From Pleurotus djamor (lineage: Eukaryota; Basidiomycota; Agaricomycetes; Agaricales; Pleurotaceae): a DNA stretch of 30,666 nucleotides. Below the pieces are notes generated by a model, which saw only the letters and a list, made by a program, of their open reading frames with translations, was not told where the DNA came from and did no database searches. Positions 19,397 to 30,666 of this stretch are shown here, one piece after another. Every line of letters begins with the position of its first letter. Within the stretch, counting starts at the first letter, position 1. The DNA lies in assembly GCA_029747585.1 (NCBI GenBank), contig JAPEVF010000549.1, forward strand, positions 1-30,666, in the 5' to 3' direction. The translations under genes and the position numbers were made by a program.

Positions 19397-21060
19397 TCAA
19401 ATTCTCCACGCGACATGTTTGTTCGCGAATGAGGGATCTTTGGTACCCCATCCACAAAAGCTTTGAACGCTTGGTATTGACCTTGATGCAATTTCCATAG
19501 CTTCAAACGAGGAGCCCCTGATGCTTTGGGACGCGTCGTCTCCATGCTGGATGATAGTGAGATCGTGGAGTGTCCACTGTGGGTATTGTCTTGCAGTCAT
19601 ATGTGATTCGAAGAGGTCCTGTTCGAGATCACGCATCAGTTGAAAGCGCGATATGAGGAAGACGATAGCGGAGGAACTGACCAGATCCCATGACGTTCCA
19701 TCATTATCAGCGGCGAGATATTTAGCTCGAATATAGAGAGAATGTAACTGTGGAAAGGTCGGTACAATGTTATCAAACAACCAGTAGGGTATCAATGGGG
19801 TATCAAAAGTGAGGTATCGTAGTTGGTTGCCGATCCCAGAATGCATGAACGCCTCGCATACGATGAGGATTCGATTCTTCGAATGAACGGAGCTGTAGAT
19901 GCTAAGGTGGGTGAGCTGCGCGAAATTGAGGAGACCGCCCCAGAAACGGAAGTATTGCCTGGGTTGGAGGTTGAGTCGTAGGGTGAGTTTGCGGAGATTT
20001 GGGAGGTTGATGGAGGAGATGGGTGTTAGGTCTGAGTGGATGGAGAAGTAGGGTATAAGGGTGAGTTCTTCGATGAGGGAATGAGAATTGATAAAGTGGG
20101 AGGCGGCGGTTCCTGTGATATCATCGTAAGGGATGTCGAGATAGATTCGTTTGAGCGTAGGGATGGGTGCTAGAGGAAAGTAAGTGAGTGCTTGGATAGA
20201 CGGGGCAACACGTGATTGACTTACATAGGTTATTCAGAGACAAGCGCAGCCATGGTATAGACGTCACGAATGATGACTTTAAGGACAACATCTCCAAGTT
20301 ATCCGATGCGTTGTTGAACAGCCTAGCAAGACTGCTTGTAGAAACGGAGTCCCATGACTTGGAAGCAGAATGCTCGTCCCTGAGGTTTACAGAGAGGTGT
20401 TTGATGCATGATAAATCATCAAGCGTCTGCGACACGAAATCGACGCCTTCCGAGTAGACGTCCAGTGCCAGACTCTCCACACGACCATGGAGGATATTCC
20501 ATAGCCTACGCAAGTTGGCCAGGGTAGTACGTAGAACCTCTTCCGATTCAACGCGTAGATGGCATTGCTTCACGGCAGTGGCGTATTCCAAGCCCTCTAC
20601 GAAGACAGAGGAGGCGTCTTCGACAGTGCCACAGAGTTTCCCGCGGGAAGGAAGGTGCAGCGCGGATTCCAAACGATCCAACCACGTTGTCTTGACGTCA
20701 GTGTGCTCTGCCAGGGCTCGTAGATCGATGTCCAGGTTCTTGACACGAGCAGCCAAGGATGGCATGTTGCTGAGAGAATGGAAATACGCGGTCAACCCAG
20801 CGGAAATAGTACGAAATTCGGGGGACAGCTGGGCGGACTTACCTCAAGCAAAGCAGTTGAGACATACTCATGCCCTCGGATACAACGAATTCTCTGTATC
20901 GTATGTCCATTGCTTGCTGGTAGAAGACGTTATTCAAGAAGTAGAGCTCCCTCATGTTCTCTTCGGACAGGTAGGAAGTGATTTGAAGCCATATTTCTGT
21001 TGGGAGGTTCGGGAGTACGCGATGGTCTTTCAGTGACCGTCTGAGTAATAACTGTCGCAT
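19397..21060 (-). CDS. F-box / leucine-rich-repeat-like protein
   Basis: Second F-box gene of the window, probably an SCF ubiquitin-ligase adaptor. Three exons, 20843-21060, 20225-20769 and 19397-20169, sum to 1,536 nt, 511 residues, intact. The F-box is LPNLPTEIWLQITSYLSEEN (about residues 17-36), followed by ELYFLNNVFYQQAMDIRYRE. The body is Leu-rich with repeat-like units: VKNLDIDLRAL, LRRLWNILHGRVESLALDV, IKHLSVNLRDE, LPNLRKLTLRLNL, LTHLSIYSS and LRYLTFDTP. No known substrate domain is visible. It shares the post-F-box pattern (F-x-Q...Y-x-x-F) with the F-box gene at 5781-7416; they are members of one expanded fungal family rather than close duplicates. It is convergent with tandem family gene 3, with 115 nt between stop codons. 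Confidence 0.88.
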
Positions 21061-21945
21061 TGCAAAAAGCTGAGCTCTGCGATGATGAAATGTGCAATGT
21101 GGAACTCACCTGGGGCATGGCTGAACGAAGGAGCTGCTAAAGGCTACTACTGGAATGGCAGGGTTCTACATCACAATGCGTGCGAAAGCGCTAGCACCGA
21201 CTTCTGACTTTCACCATCAACTGCTTCTACCATCAACTTTGCAGTGCTGCCTCCATCACGCACGGTGAGAACTCGGCTCTCTCTATTGGCTACTATCAAT
21301 CGAAGCTACTAGGAAAGCCAGGTACTGATGGTATCTCTGGTCGTTGCGGGTGAATCAAGCAACTCCGGTAGTTTCTTCAACCTCGCAAGCTACCTTTGGT
21401 TCTGGCTCCATACGACCTGTTCGCGCTCAGCCAAGCATCCTGGCCCAGGCCAACATGTACATCATCCGAATCACAGGATGTGTGGTAATGGCTCAGACTT
21501 GTTGTACTCCACCACCTTGCGTGGGGTTTGGTTCATCTCTGCATCTTCGAAGGATAGCGGCCTCCGTCAAGTACCCCCAAGGTTACTTGTGTTTCTAGCA
21601 CTTCCATGGATGACTGTCTCGGTCCAACATGTAACTCTGGGCAATGCGAAGTCATTCCCGAAAGTACAATGTTGGAGCTGGTGGCCTACTCCAAAGCTTC
21701 TCTTCTGCAACGTGCACCTGTCTCCGATATTGACAAGCTCACAATCTCCTTGGAACTTTGCTCCGAGTCACTGGTTGCTGCACGTCTCACCGAGCTGGCT
21801 GCTTTCATCTATGTACCACAGCACTTGTTCCTGTTGGAGCCCGTCAAGCTTCAAGTTTAATCGATAGTTCATCCCCACAAATTGCCTATTCTCATGTGGT
21901 GCGCAACGGACATATATCCTCGAAGCCGCAACTCCACAACCCTTA

Positions 21946-21966
21946 AAGCTTGAAGCTTGAAGCTTG
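21946..21966. repeat. Short tandem repeat, AAGCTTG three times
   Basis: Three head-to-tail copies of a 7-bp unit occupy 21946-21966. This is a small microsatellite-like repeat with no evident role. Confidence 0.8.
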
Positions 21967-23397
21967 AATTTTAAGCATCTAACTCCACTTTACACGACCC
22001 TCAACGACAAATCGTTCATAGACTCTTCGTGGATGACCTGGAAGGTCCCCCAGAAAGTATACGGCTCCACCACAGGCGTTTTGCGTGCGCTTCATTGTGC
22101 AATATCCATCCTTGAAGTTCCTTCGCCACGTACGACTCGCACCAACGACTCCAAGTTCTCCGAAGGTCCATGGGATTCATGGTTAGTCACTCCCCTGCAC
22201 CTCAGGCTCGTCAGATGAATATAGTTTTTCTGTCAGGTATGTTTTCGATCCGCAGTTGACATGTTGACATGTCATAGAAAACATACGCAGCATGTTCCGA
22301 AAACACCACGTTTTTCTCTTTCTCGACACTCTGCTGCTGGCAACCGATCACCTACGTTTAGACAATAACCTACATAGATGGCAATTCCGATCCATGAATC
22401 ATGATCGCGTCGCGATACACGTAAAAGCTACGCGTTCCTTAACACCGTCGGCATCATTCATTTAAGCAGGGCGTCTGCCACCTAAATGAATTCATTTTAA
22501 AAAGTAGAAGATTTTGATTTTTTTTCGAGCCCTTGACCAGCTCGTCAGTCTGTGTTGAGTAAATTGTACATACTGCATTGGCAATAGTCTTCAAGCTTGC
22601 ATCGGAAGACTAGTGCTTTCACGAACGAGTCCCATAAGATAACGCGTTCCGTGGTACATGGTTGAGTTTTCTTGCCTTCGCGCCGTTGAAGCGCTCCTAG
22701 GGACCCCTGACCTGAGGATCCTGAGCGGTGGATGCCAAGACGAAGTTCATTTCCCTTTCATCCACCTCTGNGTTTTTTTTTCGCCAGCTGCAGGAATTCG
22801 AACGCCGCTATACGGTCTTTCTTCACCTCATCGCTACGTCCTACGCAAATACAGCAACCCCGGAAGTTCCGGAAAACTCTGTTAGAGCGCACGTCCGATT
22901 GTTGATGCATTCAGCACCCATGCATGATCTTCTCGAACTCCTTCTAATTCAACGGATGTCTTGTACACGAGAAAGCTTCCTTAATCGACAGTGGCTTGAC
23001 TGCGGCTTGACGTTGTGAATGATTTGTAGTCAAAATGATATCTACGCTGGAAGCGAAATTATCTTGCGTTCTACGGATGGGAACGCGGTCCCTGCTTTTT
23101 CATCTTCTTCACGCCTGGCTGTTACTCGATGTGTCCTCTGCACAAGGGGCTGATGCTTCTTATTGGTCACGAGTACTCCGTATGAGGTGATTGCGGTACG
23201 AAGATACGGCATAACGGGTCCAAACTTCATCAAAAAAGCAAGTTCGAGGGCAGTCTAGCTTGACATTATTTTATCCAGTTACGAGTGCGACCGCGCCCAG
23301 GGAATCATCAGGAAAACAAGCAAAGGACCGAATCCAGCTGATGTCAGCATCCGCCAGAGGTGCAAGTATGGCTGGTCGGACCTTCTCCCCACCCGCG

Positions 23398-23406
23398 TAT
23401 ATATTG
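23398..23406 (+). promoter_or_regulatory. TATA box candidate, aquaglyceroporin gene
   Basis: GTATATATT lies about 165 nt before the ATG at 23573. It is followed by a pyrimidine-rich tract (CTTCGTCCTTTTCTCATCC), as expected around a fungal transcription start. Confidence 0.45.
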
Positions 23407-23572
23407 GGACCCAGCTGACCCCCTTCGTCCTTTTCTCATCCTTCTCCTCACCGGTGTCGCTTTACCCGACCAAAGAAGGCTGCTATCCTCTCCCGCCAGT
23501 TGGTCCATCGCTCCGGGCTCCTCCAGTGTACCGCTAAACCACACATCTATCNAAAAAACGCGTCNGTTCGCA

Positions 23573-25025
23573 ATGGCGAAATCAAGAAATTCAAGTACTA
23601 CGCATCTAGAGGTCTCCTCTGCGCAGGCGATGAGCTTGGAGTCGCCAACACAAGACAAAGCTTGTCAACCTCCGTTGGCGTCGCCTCATCCTCGCGTGAG
23701 GACGTCGGGCAAAAATCCTCTACATCCTAGTAGGTGGTGGAGACACAGGTTCGTACCAGACATACTCGATCGAGTGGAGTCGACGCTTATCATGGACCCG
23801 CCTTTGTGGTATCGGTGCCTTTTCCGCGATTCACAGACAAATGATTCGAGAACCCATGGCCGAATTCGCTGGGCGTCATGATTCTCGTCATCTTTGGAAC
23901 TGCTGTCGACTGCCAGGTCGTTTTATCTTCGAATACGGGCGTTTCGGCCACACCAAAAGGCGTATGTACCGCTTTTCTCTGAGTTCTAGAAAATTCTGAT
24001 TTGTCGCCTCCTAGGACTATCTCTCGCTGAACTTTGGCTGGGCTGTTGGTGTCGCCATGGGTGTGTATGTATCAGGTGGTATCTCTGGTGGACATTTAAA
24101 TCCGGCTGTAGGCCATTCCGTCTATTTCCAGCTCCCAGTGACGTAATTGACACACACGATCGCAGGTCACGCTAGCACTGGCCACCTGGCGCGGCTTTCC
24201 GTGGAAGAAGGTTCCTGTGTATATTTTTGCCCAACTGATGGGGGGTATCATTGGTGCTGCGATTACATACGCGAACTACTTCCATGCGATTGATATCTTT
24301 GAGGGTGGGAGGGGCATTCGGACTGTCAAGACTGGGAGTTTGTTTGCCACTTATGCTGTGAGTTTCTTTGTTCGGCGTGTTGTCTCGTTCGACGCTTGCT
24401 CATGTGTCGGTGTTACACAGCTCGACTATATGACGAATGTATCAGCCTTCTTTGATGAATTCCTCGGCACCGTCATCTTGATGCTTGTCGTGTTGGCAAT
24501 GACCGATAGGCAGAACACCCCACCTCCACCTGGCCTCGCACCACTAGTTTTATTCATGCTGATTCTCGGCATTGGTGCAGCCTTGGGTGTTCAGACAGGT
24601 GAGCAATTCAACGCTTCTTCAAGCGCGTCTTGATCTTACCGACCATTTCAATCCTCCAGGTTATGCCATCAACCCGGCTCGAGACCTTGGTCCGCGGATC
24701 ATGACCGCCATGGTCGGGTACGGTAGAGAAGTGTTCACTTTCCGGAAGTAAGTATTTTGTCATCGCTTCTAGGCATTGAATTCGAAGCTGATTTATTTCG
24801 AAGTCAATACTGGCTTTGGTGTCCAGTTATTGCTCCGGTTCTCGGCGCGCAGGTTGCCGCCTTTTTCTATGATCTATTCCTTTTCAATGGCGAAGAAGGA
24901 ATATTCAACACAGAGTACGTCACTTATCCCACTTTAAGACGCGTCGTTTGGATACTTACACGCTTGCTATCACTCGTAGAGATGAAGAACAACCACAACT
25001 AACGTCTCCTCACGACCACGCCTAA
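23573..25025 (+). CDS. Aquaglyceroporin (MIP family), one-base frame problem in exon 2
   Basis: Plasma-membrane channel for glycerol and water. My model has eight exons: 23573-23695, 23760-23961, 24015-24107, 24166-24357, 24421-24598, 24660-24747, 24804-24914 and 24980-25025. Removing one G from GGG at 23871-23873 gives 1,032 nt, 343 residues. The shift falls inside helix 1: [11 protein letters not shown] in one frame continues as [15 protein letters not shown] in the next. The first NPA is in [14 protein letters not shown] (Asn137-Ala139). The second is in [13 protein letters not shown] (Asn267-Ala269), and the Asp after NPAR is the glycerol-channel signature. Six helices can be traced. The N-terminus is about 60 residues, hydrophilic, and its start at 23573 is the weakest part; 23841 is an alternative. 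Only three G are involved, so a real frameshift is possible. Confidence 0.85.
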
Positions 25026-25448
25026 TCCTCCTTATAATAGCCTCTATCCTACCAACTTACCCACATTTTGCTTTTCTTGATTTCTTGGAACGCCTTCAGC
25101 TCACTTTTTTCTCTCTTGGATGACCTTTTACGATACGACCTGTTGTACCCACTTGTATCTGTAGAAACGGTTCCATTTCCATTTAGCCCTCCTAATCTTT
25201 ACTTTCAAAACTCAAACTTCAGACGCTGCGCTATCATAAGTTCGAGAAATCACGCAGGAGGTTGAGGACACGAGTACGTCGCCGCGCCCTGGCGTTATGG
25301 TAAGGTATAGCTATTAGGAGGTGAATAGGAATCCAGGGGTGATGATGGGGCGTCCGTCGTGCTACGTAGTGTCACTACGATTCACTTCTCAGAAGGAAAG
25401 CAGCCGAAGACCAAGTTGACTCTGCCACTTCTACAGCCTCGAAATCTG
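25026..25448. other. 3' flank of the aquaglyceroporin, no gene seen
   Basis: Pyrimidine-rich, AT-leaning sequence consistent with a 3' untranslated region and spacer. No open frame here has support on either strand. Confidence 0.4.
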
Positions 25449-25989
25449 TTAGAGGATTCTCCGGGAGATTCCGTGCCCCTCGACATTCATATCCCATTGA
25501 CCAACATAGCTCTCGACCTCTGGATTCCGGCCAATGGATTTGAAGGCATCGCGCTCTCCTACACATTGAAATTTGTGAAAGAACTTGAATGGAGCTGGGC
25601 TCGGGTCTTTGGGTGGTTTGACAGGCGGTTCTGGTTTTTGAGAACGCGCAGGCGTAGGAACACCGACAAAGGACTTGCCCTGGTCGTCAGCTGCTGCAAG
25701 CTTGGACGATTTTCAAGCCGTCACTCACGTTAATATTTTCCTTGCTTTCTTCCTTTGTCCGTTGCTTTTTTCGTGGCGACGCGCCAGCACCATCGCCATT
25801 CGCTCTACGGCCTCCACGCAGGTTTAGAATCCGCCTCTTTTTCCATGCTTTCATTGGGGGCATTTTGGGTCTTTTTTGCGGAAAACAAGTCGCGTTCGTC
25901 GTTCTTACTACTGGGTTGTCTCGAAGGAAAAGGAAACTAGCTGCTTTGAGCGCTCTCGCTCTTTTCTGCTGACCAGCACTGGAAGGCAT
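25449..25989 (-). CDS. Doubtful gene: basic, Pro-rich protein in two frames
   Basis: ATG 25989 opens a Lys/Arg-rich frame with nuclear-localisation-like patches (KAWKKRRILNLRGGRR, SPRKKQRTKEE). A GTGAGT donor follows KENIN near 25728. Further down, another frame runs from about 25690 to TAA 25449-25451 and contains PTPARSQKPEPPVKPPKDPS and FKFFHKFQCVGERDAF, which looks coding. I could not join the two frames with a normal-sized intron, and A6 runs in the first part could hide a length error. It may be a real nuclear-type protein with a wrong base, or a remnant. There is no recognised domain. Confidence 0.3.
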
Positions 25990-28900
25990 TGCATCATTTA
26001 GGCTTTAAGCGACGCTCTCACAGTCTTTTAGTCATTGGCAACAGTCTCTATCCTACACATATACCCGGCTTTTTGAATGGCGATGATCGATGATGGAGCC
26101 GTTGAGCGCCATAGTGATAGGGACGGAGGCTGGTAAACGTTCTCCAGGAGTTACTTACTACTTGGATAAACTGAACCTCCACCTAGTCTGTTTTACCTCG
26201 CAACCTGCCCCATTGAACTGGGAACAGGCTCGTTTAGTATTTGAATTCGGCTTTCAGAGTATACTCAATCTCTCCTTGGGCCAATCCGAGAAGTACTTAT
26301 GTTACTCATCATATGCATCATCGATCATCGGTAAGACGACTCTCCGAGCGCTTGACGCCAACCTTGATGTGGAAACATGATATCCGCACAACGAGGCAAA
26401 GAACCACAAAGATCGAGCCGGAAGACGTGGGGTAGACCTTCGACTTTGACAGTGACAGGATCTGTCCGACTGTCTCGAAGTCTTCCTGTCCTCCGGACTC
26501 TTCTTGCCACAAGAAGGAAGCTGGGCATTCCACCGTTCAAGTTCACCAAGTCCTGGTACAGTGCGTACCAGCCGGCCTACTACCAGCTCCGGTGTAGTTT
26601 CTCGAGTGGAGATGACCCTATGGTACCTGAACGTAGACATATGTTCATCGGAGATTGTACGCGTACTCGGAAGACTGGCTTCCTCCGGTCCTTGGTTATT
26701 GTTCGCGCAAGGTTCAAGGTTTTATATCTTCCGTGGATGTTGATATGCAGGTTCACGAATCACGATAACAAAACGAACGTAGGGAAGGGAGACTGTCGGA
26801 ATCGGGATGGGAATCGGGTTCGGATGATATGATATGATGGTGTGGCGCAAGTAAAGTTCGTTGGTTTTATTGTTCAAGGAGGAAGTAATGGAGAATCATT
26901 GTGGGAGAGAACGTGATGGTGTGAATGCGTATAGAGTTGAGGGGTATAGAGTACGGTATGGTGTGGCGTAGAAGGGGTTCCTAGAGCAGAAGCGGGGAGA
27001 GGGGCGATACGTTGATTTCGGGGAACGGTTGGATGACAAGGGAAGACTCGGAGCAGTGTAAGTAGTATCCTTGACTGATGCTGATACTCGGGAAGATGAG
27101 TACCACGAGGATGAAGCCTTGAAGCTCTGAGACCTGTTCATTTTGATTTATACCCTTCGCCGCTGTCGAGGGACATGAACACTTGAATAGANGGGGGGTG
27201 TCTGTATTCCATATCTAGTCGTTCATTTGTTCAGTCCTTTTGGGGGTGGGCAAGCGGCGGGTGGCGTATCGACGGAAGTTGATCGTAACTGGTTCATTTG
27301 AGACTTCTGAGTAACGCAACCAGGTCCCCAGAAGAACACGGCGTAAGTATCCTGCGGCGTAAGTACTGATAGAATAGAGATAAAGTTCGGTTCTGTGAAT
27401 AGAAAGAATATATTGTTAGATATGGGTGTGGCTATCTGATTGAGTTCGCAAGCGAGTACCTTTGAATGTGTGATTTTCTGATTCATGATGGGTGATTGCG
27501 TTGGAGTTACTTGCGGTGTAGACGAATGAATATGCCGTCCAGTGAACGACTAGCTGTACCTGATAGATTGACCATAGGCAGACATCCAAGTTGGCGGTGA
27601 ACTTTACTTCCAAGATTTCCACAAACGCGAGGAATTCGAAGAGAGACCTTGATCCTCCTTGATCATTAATGACGCCACAGACAGAGAGACTCAGAAGGCA
27701 CGAGGGGCACTAGCAAAGAGCACGCGTGTACGACGACAGCCCATGAAAGACGTCGGATTTCTGGCAGTTTCCGTTGGATAGAGGGGCATGTTGGCGCGTA
27801 GGGGACGGCATCAAATCGACGCTTTACTGAACCGTCGAATACTTGTTTGACATAGATATAAGTCGCGAATATGGCAGACATCCTGTATTTCGGTGTCCAC
27901 CAGCCAATCGACGGCTTCCTCTTCAAACGCGAGGCGGAGGAACCATCCAATCAAATGGGAAGAAACGCCGTCGAATCAGATAAAACATGTCAGAACGTAA
28001 ACAAGTCCATCATGCATCAACTTCCAACGGTGACCGTCAGACCTTCAGGGTCACGAGAGTTGACCGAGGAAGGAAGTTTGAATGAAGGACGGAGAAGTGT
28101 GGGCGTGACGCGTGCGTGAAGAAGAAGAAGCGTGTCAACTTTCGAGAAGACGAGAAGATGGCGGAGATCATCGATTCATTGGATTGGCCATCCAATGATG
28201 ATAGAGAACTCGACTGGAAGCGCTTGTCGCGCTTATGGGATCCTTGAGAGAAGTTTAAGGTTCATTTGACATTACTGAGTGTGTATACATGCAGGAAAGA
28301 ATTGATCGTATAGAGTTCTGAGCCATGTGGGCGTGTTATATTGACATGTTGGGACTAAGGGAAGGGCGTTGCGTAGTGACTAGAGATTGAATTGATGCCG
28401 AGAATGCGAGGTCGCGGGGATGTGGGATCATGGATGTAGGCGTGCTTGGTTGTTCGGTGGGTCGCCCGGATGTGAAGGAAGGTGAAGGAGGTCGAAAGGG
28501 TTTTTAGGCAAGTGCAAGGACAAGTGAGTAGGGATCGACGCGTCAGTCCCAGCGAAGCGTAGTGAGAGTGAGAAGACGGGAACAGGTGACGCCCGACAGA
28601 CGCCATGAAGCCAAACTCTTAGTCCAAGAAAGAGCACATTGACATCTTGTGTATTCTATGGATTCTGTAACGCCGATGCCGTTAATTTCATAAAAAGCCC
28701 AATGTCCACGTCGATAAAAATGAAACATGAGAAGGAACGAAGAGGGTGAAGAGGGGGCCGTGAGTGCAATGTTCTTCTTGTCGGATTCACATCGATATCA
28801 TTATAAATACCAACGCACAATGAAGTGGTGTCTTCTTGGAGTGAATCATATCTTCATGGGGGTCACGGTGATTAGATCGGGGAATGTAATCGTAATTTGT

Positions 28901-30586
28901 GATGGAAATGGAGGGTTCAAAGAAAGACGAAAAAAACTTCGAACCTCAAATGGGTTGAGGCGCTGAAGGTGGGGGGCTTCGAGAAGGTGTGAATGGAAGG
29001 AAAATCGACTGTCGATTATGAAACATGAACATAAGATGACGAAAAAAGCCCTCTCCCGGTGATCCAATTGCCCTTGGCCGATTTGACTGATCAGTGATAT
29101 GTTGGAAATCCGAAAGCCCCATTTCTGCTAGGAGCTTACGCCTGCGCTAGTACCCAGCGTCTTCTAGAAGGTCGATGGGCTGAAGAGACGTGGTTAGAAG
29201 ACGTCGACGACATCACTGATCTCTTTAGACTGGTGGCATCCCCCAGCAGCCGGCCCAGTGGCTGCTTCACTAGCTCCTTCGGAGAGAATAAAATGCGCAT
29301 GCCAGGAGAAACCCGAAAAGTTGGTGACAGAATTACGATATACCGAACTTGCACGGTCCACGCTACTCCGAGTGATGGGTGGAACGCGTGCATGCGCAGC
29401 TTTAGCTTCGTAGAACCAAAGTGTAGTTGACAGCGGCCATGCTATGGGACCTAGAAAAGCCCGAAGTTCTGTTCTGGAGGTTTACTAGACTCGACCAGAT
29501 AACTCCAGTTTCCAGGGCGTCGAGTATAATGGAGTCGATGTAAGACAAGCTCGTATCGTGGTTCGCCCGAAGTCTGCAAGCTTTTGTAGGCAAAGTGAGG
29601 GGACGCCCAGTGTCACCGTCAGGCTTGCAAGCAAGGTGGATTTGGACGGCCGATGNACATTGACAAAAAGGCACGATCAACCAGTTCCCGGGATGGCTGT
29701 GCCGAGAGAAAAAGTTGGCCCAGCTCCGTCCGCACGGGGTTCGAATTAGCCAAAAGAGGAAGGACCCTGGCCGTATGTAACCTTAATCCAGAACCAACTC
29801 CGAAGTCTTGCGCCCGCTTGGAGTTCATGGCGTTGACGGTCAGCCTTGGAGAAAACAATAAAAAGACGGTGAAAGTTGGTGGAAGTGAATGTCTCTTTTC
29901 AGTGCAGACGGAATCAAATGATCGCTTGCCTGGGGTTAATTGTCCTGGGGCTTTCGGAGGAATCGGTGTATTGAGGGGGCGATCCGTCTGGTTCCAGTTG
30001 TGGGTCATCTGCTTTTCTTTGAATGCCTCGAGGTTGGCTTTTATACGAGATTTGCCTTGGATAGAATACGGCTGCTGCCTGAAAAAGTCGAAACGGTGGT
30101 TCCCATGAAACCGACATGGCCAATGTCCTGGGCCGAGAATGGTGGTGGGAAGAAATGTGGAGGCAACCCTGGCTTTTTTTGTGACCGGGCCAAATGGTTC
30201 CAACGAAAAAGTTTCTGGATTTCGCGCGTATCTGGATAAGCACGGATGTTCAGGTCTCGCCTACAACTAAGCCTGTTTCATCTTTCTGTTGCTGTCCCTT
30301 TCCCTCCTCCCCTCACCTCCTCCTCGTCGCGCTCACCGACGCCGACACCGACGCTGACGACGACGACGACGTGAGCTTGTACGACCGTGGCGGAGCAGAA
30401 GCAGTCAAAAGGCAAGTCATCCCCGTCGCCTGTCTCTCTTCTCCTCGCGCGTACCACTGCTGACGGCATTCTGTTACGAATCTCATTTCCCCTACATAGC
30501 CTTTTNGCTTTTCCCCACCACCTTCTAGGACTTCTCCTTCATTCCACCACCTCCTCCTTTACGCTCGTTTCTGCTTCTTATAACGT
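25990..30586. other. 4.6-kb region with no supported gene
   Basis: I found no recognisable protein, no consistent series of short introns and no transposon landmarks. The longest open frame, 29619-30203 on the minus strand (about 194 codons, with an N), has no family resemblance and overlaps an equally long plus-strand frame. G/A-rich plus-strand tracts at 28100-29000 reduce stop codons on the minus strand and explain many frames there. The last 350 bp before 30587 are strongly pyrimidine-rich and probably belong to the promoter and leader of the gene that begins at the right edge. Confidence 0.4.
30336..30370. repeat. GAC/GCC trinucleotide repeat
   Basis: An imperfect run of GACGCC and GACACC units passes into GAC repeats, ending before GTGAGC. 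It is a simple repeat in a non-coding or leader context. Confidence 0.75.
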
Positions 30587-30666
30587 ATGTCTGGACTTTC
30601 CCCTGCGCGTCGTCTTCGCACCAAAACAACCGACTTTTCCGACTTTTTTCGTCCAAGCACGAGCCA
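30587..30666 (+). CDS. Start of a gene running off the right edge
   Basis: ATG at 30587-30589 opens a frame that stays open to the window end, 26 codons. It begins MSGLSPARRLRTKTTDF and is Arg/Ser/Thr-rich. The preceding 350 bp are pyrimidine-rich (CCCTCCTCCCCTCACCTCC and similar), as expected for a fungal promoter or leader. The product cannot be judged from so few residues. GTATGT at the ATG could alternatively be a splice donor. Confidence 0.4.
   Translation, partial: MSGLSPARRLRTKTTDFSDFFRPSTS

Larger units (their letters stand above)
21061..23572. other. 2.5-kb stretch without a supported gene, some coding-like segments
   Basis: I cannot assemble a gene. Three plus-strand segments look more protein-like than noise: 21606-21860 (Leu/Ala-rich), 21964-22200, and 22785-23018. 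The last opens after an acceptor-like T-run and CAG, and reads LQEFERRYTVFLHLIATSYA. They could be exons of one eroded or unfamiliar gene. An N at 22771 sits beside the T-run. The right end holds the aquaglyceroporin promoter, with GTATATATT at 23398-23406 and a pyrimidine-rich leader. A 14-bp perfect palindrome, AAATGAATTCATTT, lies at 22484-22497. Confidence 0.35.

Noticed and set aside
21328..21867. 179-codon plus-strand frame
   Set aside because: Trp/Ser/His-rich and low in plausibility; two other overlapping frames are equally open, so no frame is favoured.
29700..29780. Possible tRNA T-arm (GGGGTTCGAAT)
   Set aside because: No matching stem on the 3' side and no acceptor or D-arm could be folded around it.
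29619..30203. 194-codon minus-strand frame
   Set aside because: No family resemblance, contains an N, and a plus-strand frame of similar length overlaps it; base composition can explain both.
25990..30586. Possible transposon in the gene-poor right third
   Set aside because: I saw no terminal repeats, target-site duplications or transposase or reverse-transcriptase motifs.

Overview
This window looks like nuclear DNA of a filamentous basidiomycete, most likely an Agaricomycete. Genes are broken by many short introns (about 50-65 nt, GT..AG). The families also fit: a PPGP-type fungal P450, F-box/leucine-rich proteins, an aquaglyceroporin and lineage-specific multi-pass membrane proteins. I rebuilt eleven multi-exon genes by hand. 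Each closes in frame end to end, except that two need one base removed and the P450 carries an ambiguous N.

Layout. (1) 790-5493: an aldo-keto reductase (minus) and a cytochrome P450 (plus) are transcribed divergently from a 551-bp shared upstream region. This is the classic arrangement of a small oxidative or secondary-metabolism unit. (2) 5781-7416: an F-box protein. (3) About 7535-8140: a collapsed second copy of the P450, holding promoter, exon 1, exon 2, part of exon 3 and then the 3' end. (4) 8134-9785 and 10534-12193 (minus): two tandem paralogous multi-pass membrane proteins with matching exon structure. (5) 12843-13916: two small mitochondrial housekeeping genes facing each other, RCF1-like (HIG1 domain, plus) and ISD11-like (LYR family, minus). 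(6) 14337-19281: three tandem plus-strand paralogs of a family I do not recognise. They share an LG-x-(R/K)K motif and a C-terminal coiled coil split by a conserved last intron; two of them have a first exon that encodes only the start methionine. This is the best candidate for something undescribed. (7) 19397-21060 (minus): a second F-box protein. (8) 23573-25025: an aquaglyceroporin with two NPA motifs. (9) 25026 to the end: mostly without recognisable genes, with one doubtful minus-strand gene and the first codons of a gene running off the right edge.

The sequence has eight N bases, most beside homopolymer runs. In the P450 the N is clearly a surplus base. Two other genes are in frame only if one base is removed from a T8 or a GGG run, so assembly error and real mutation must be separated before any gene is called broken.
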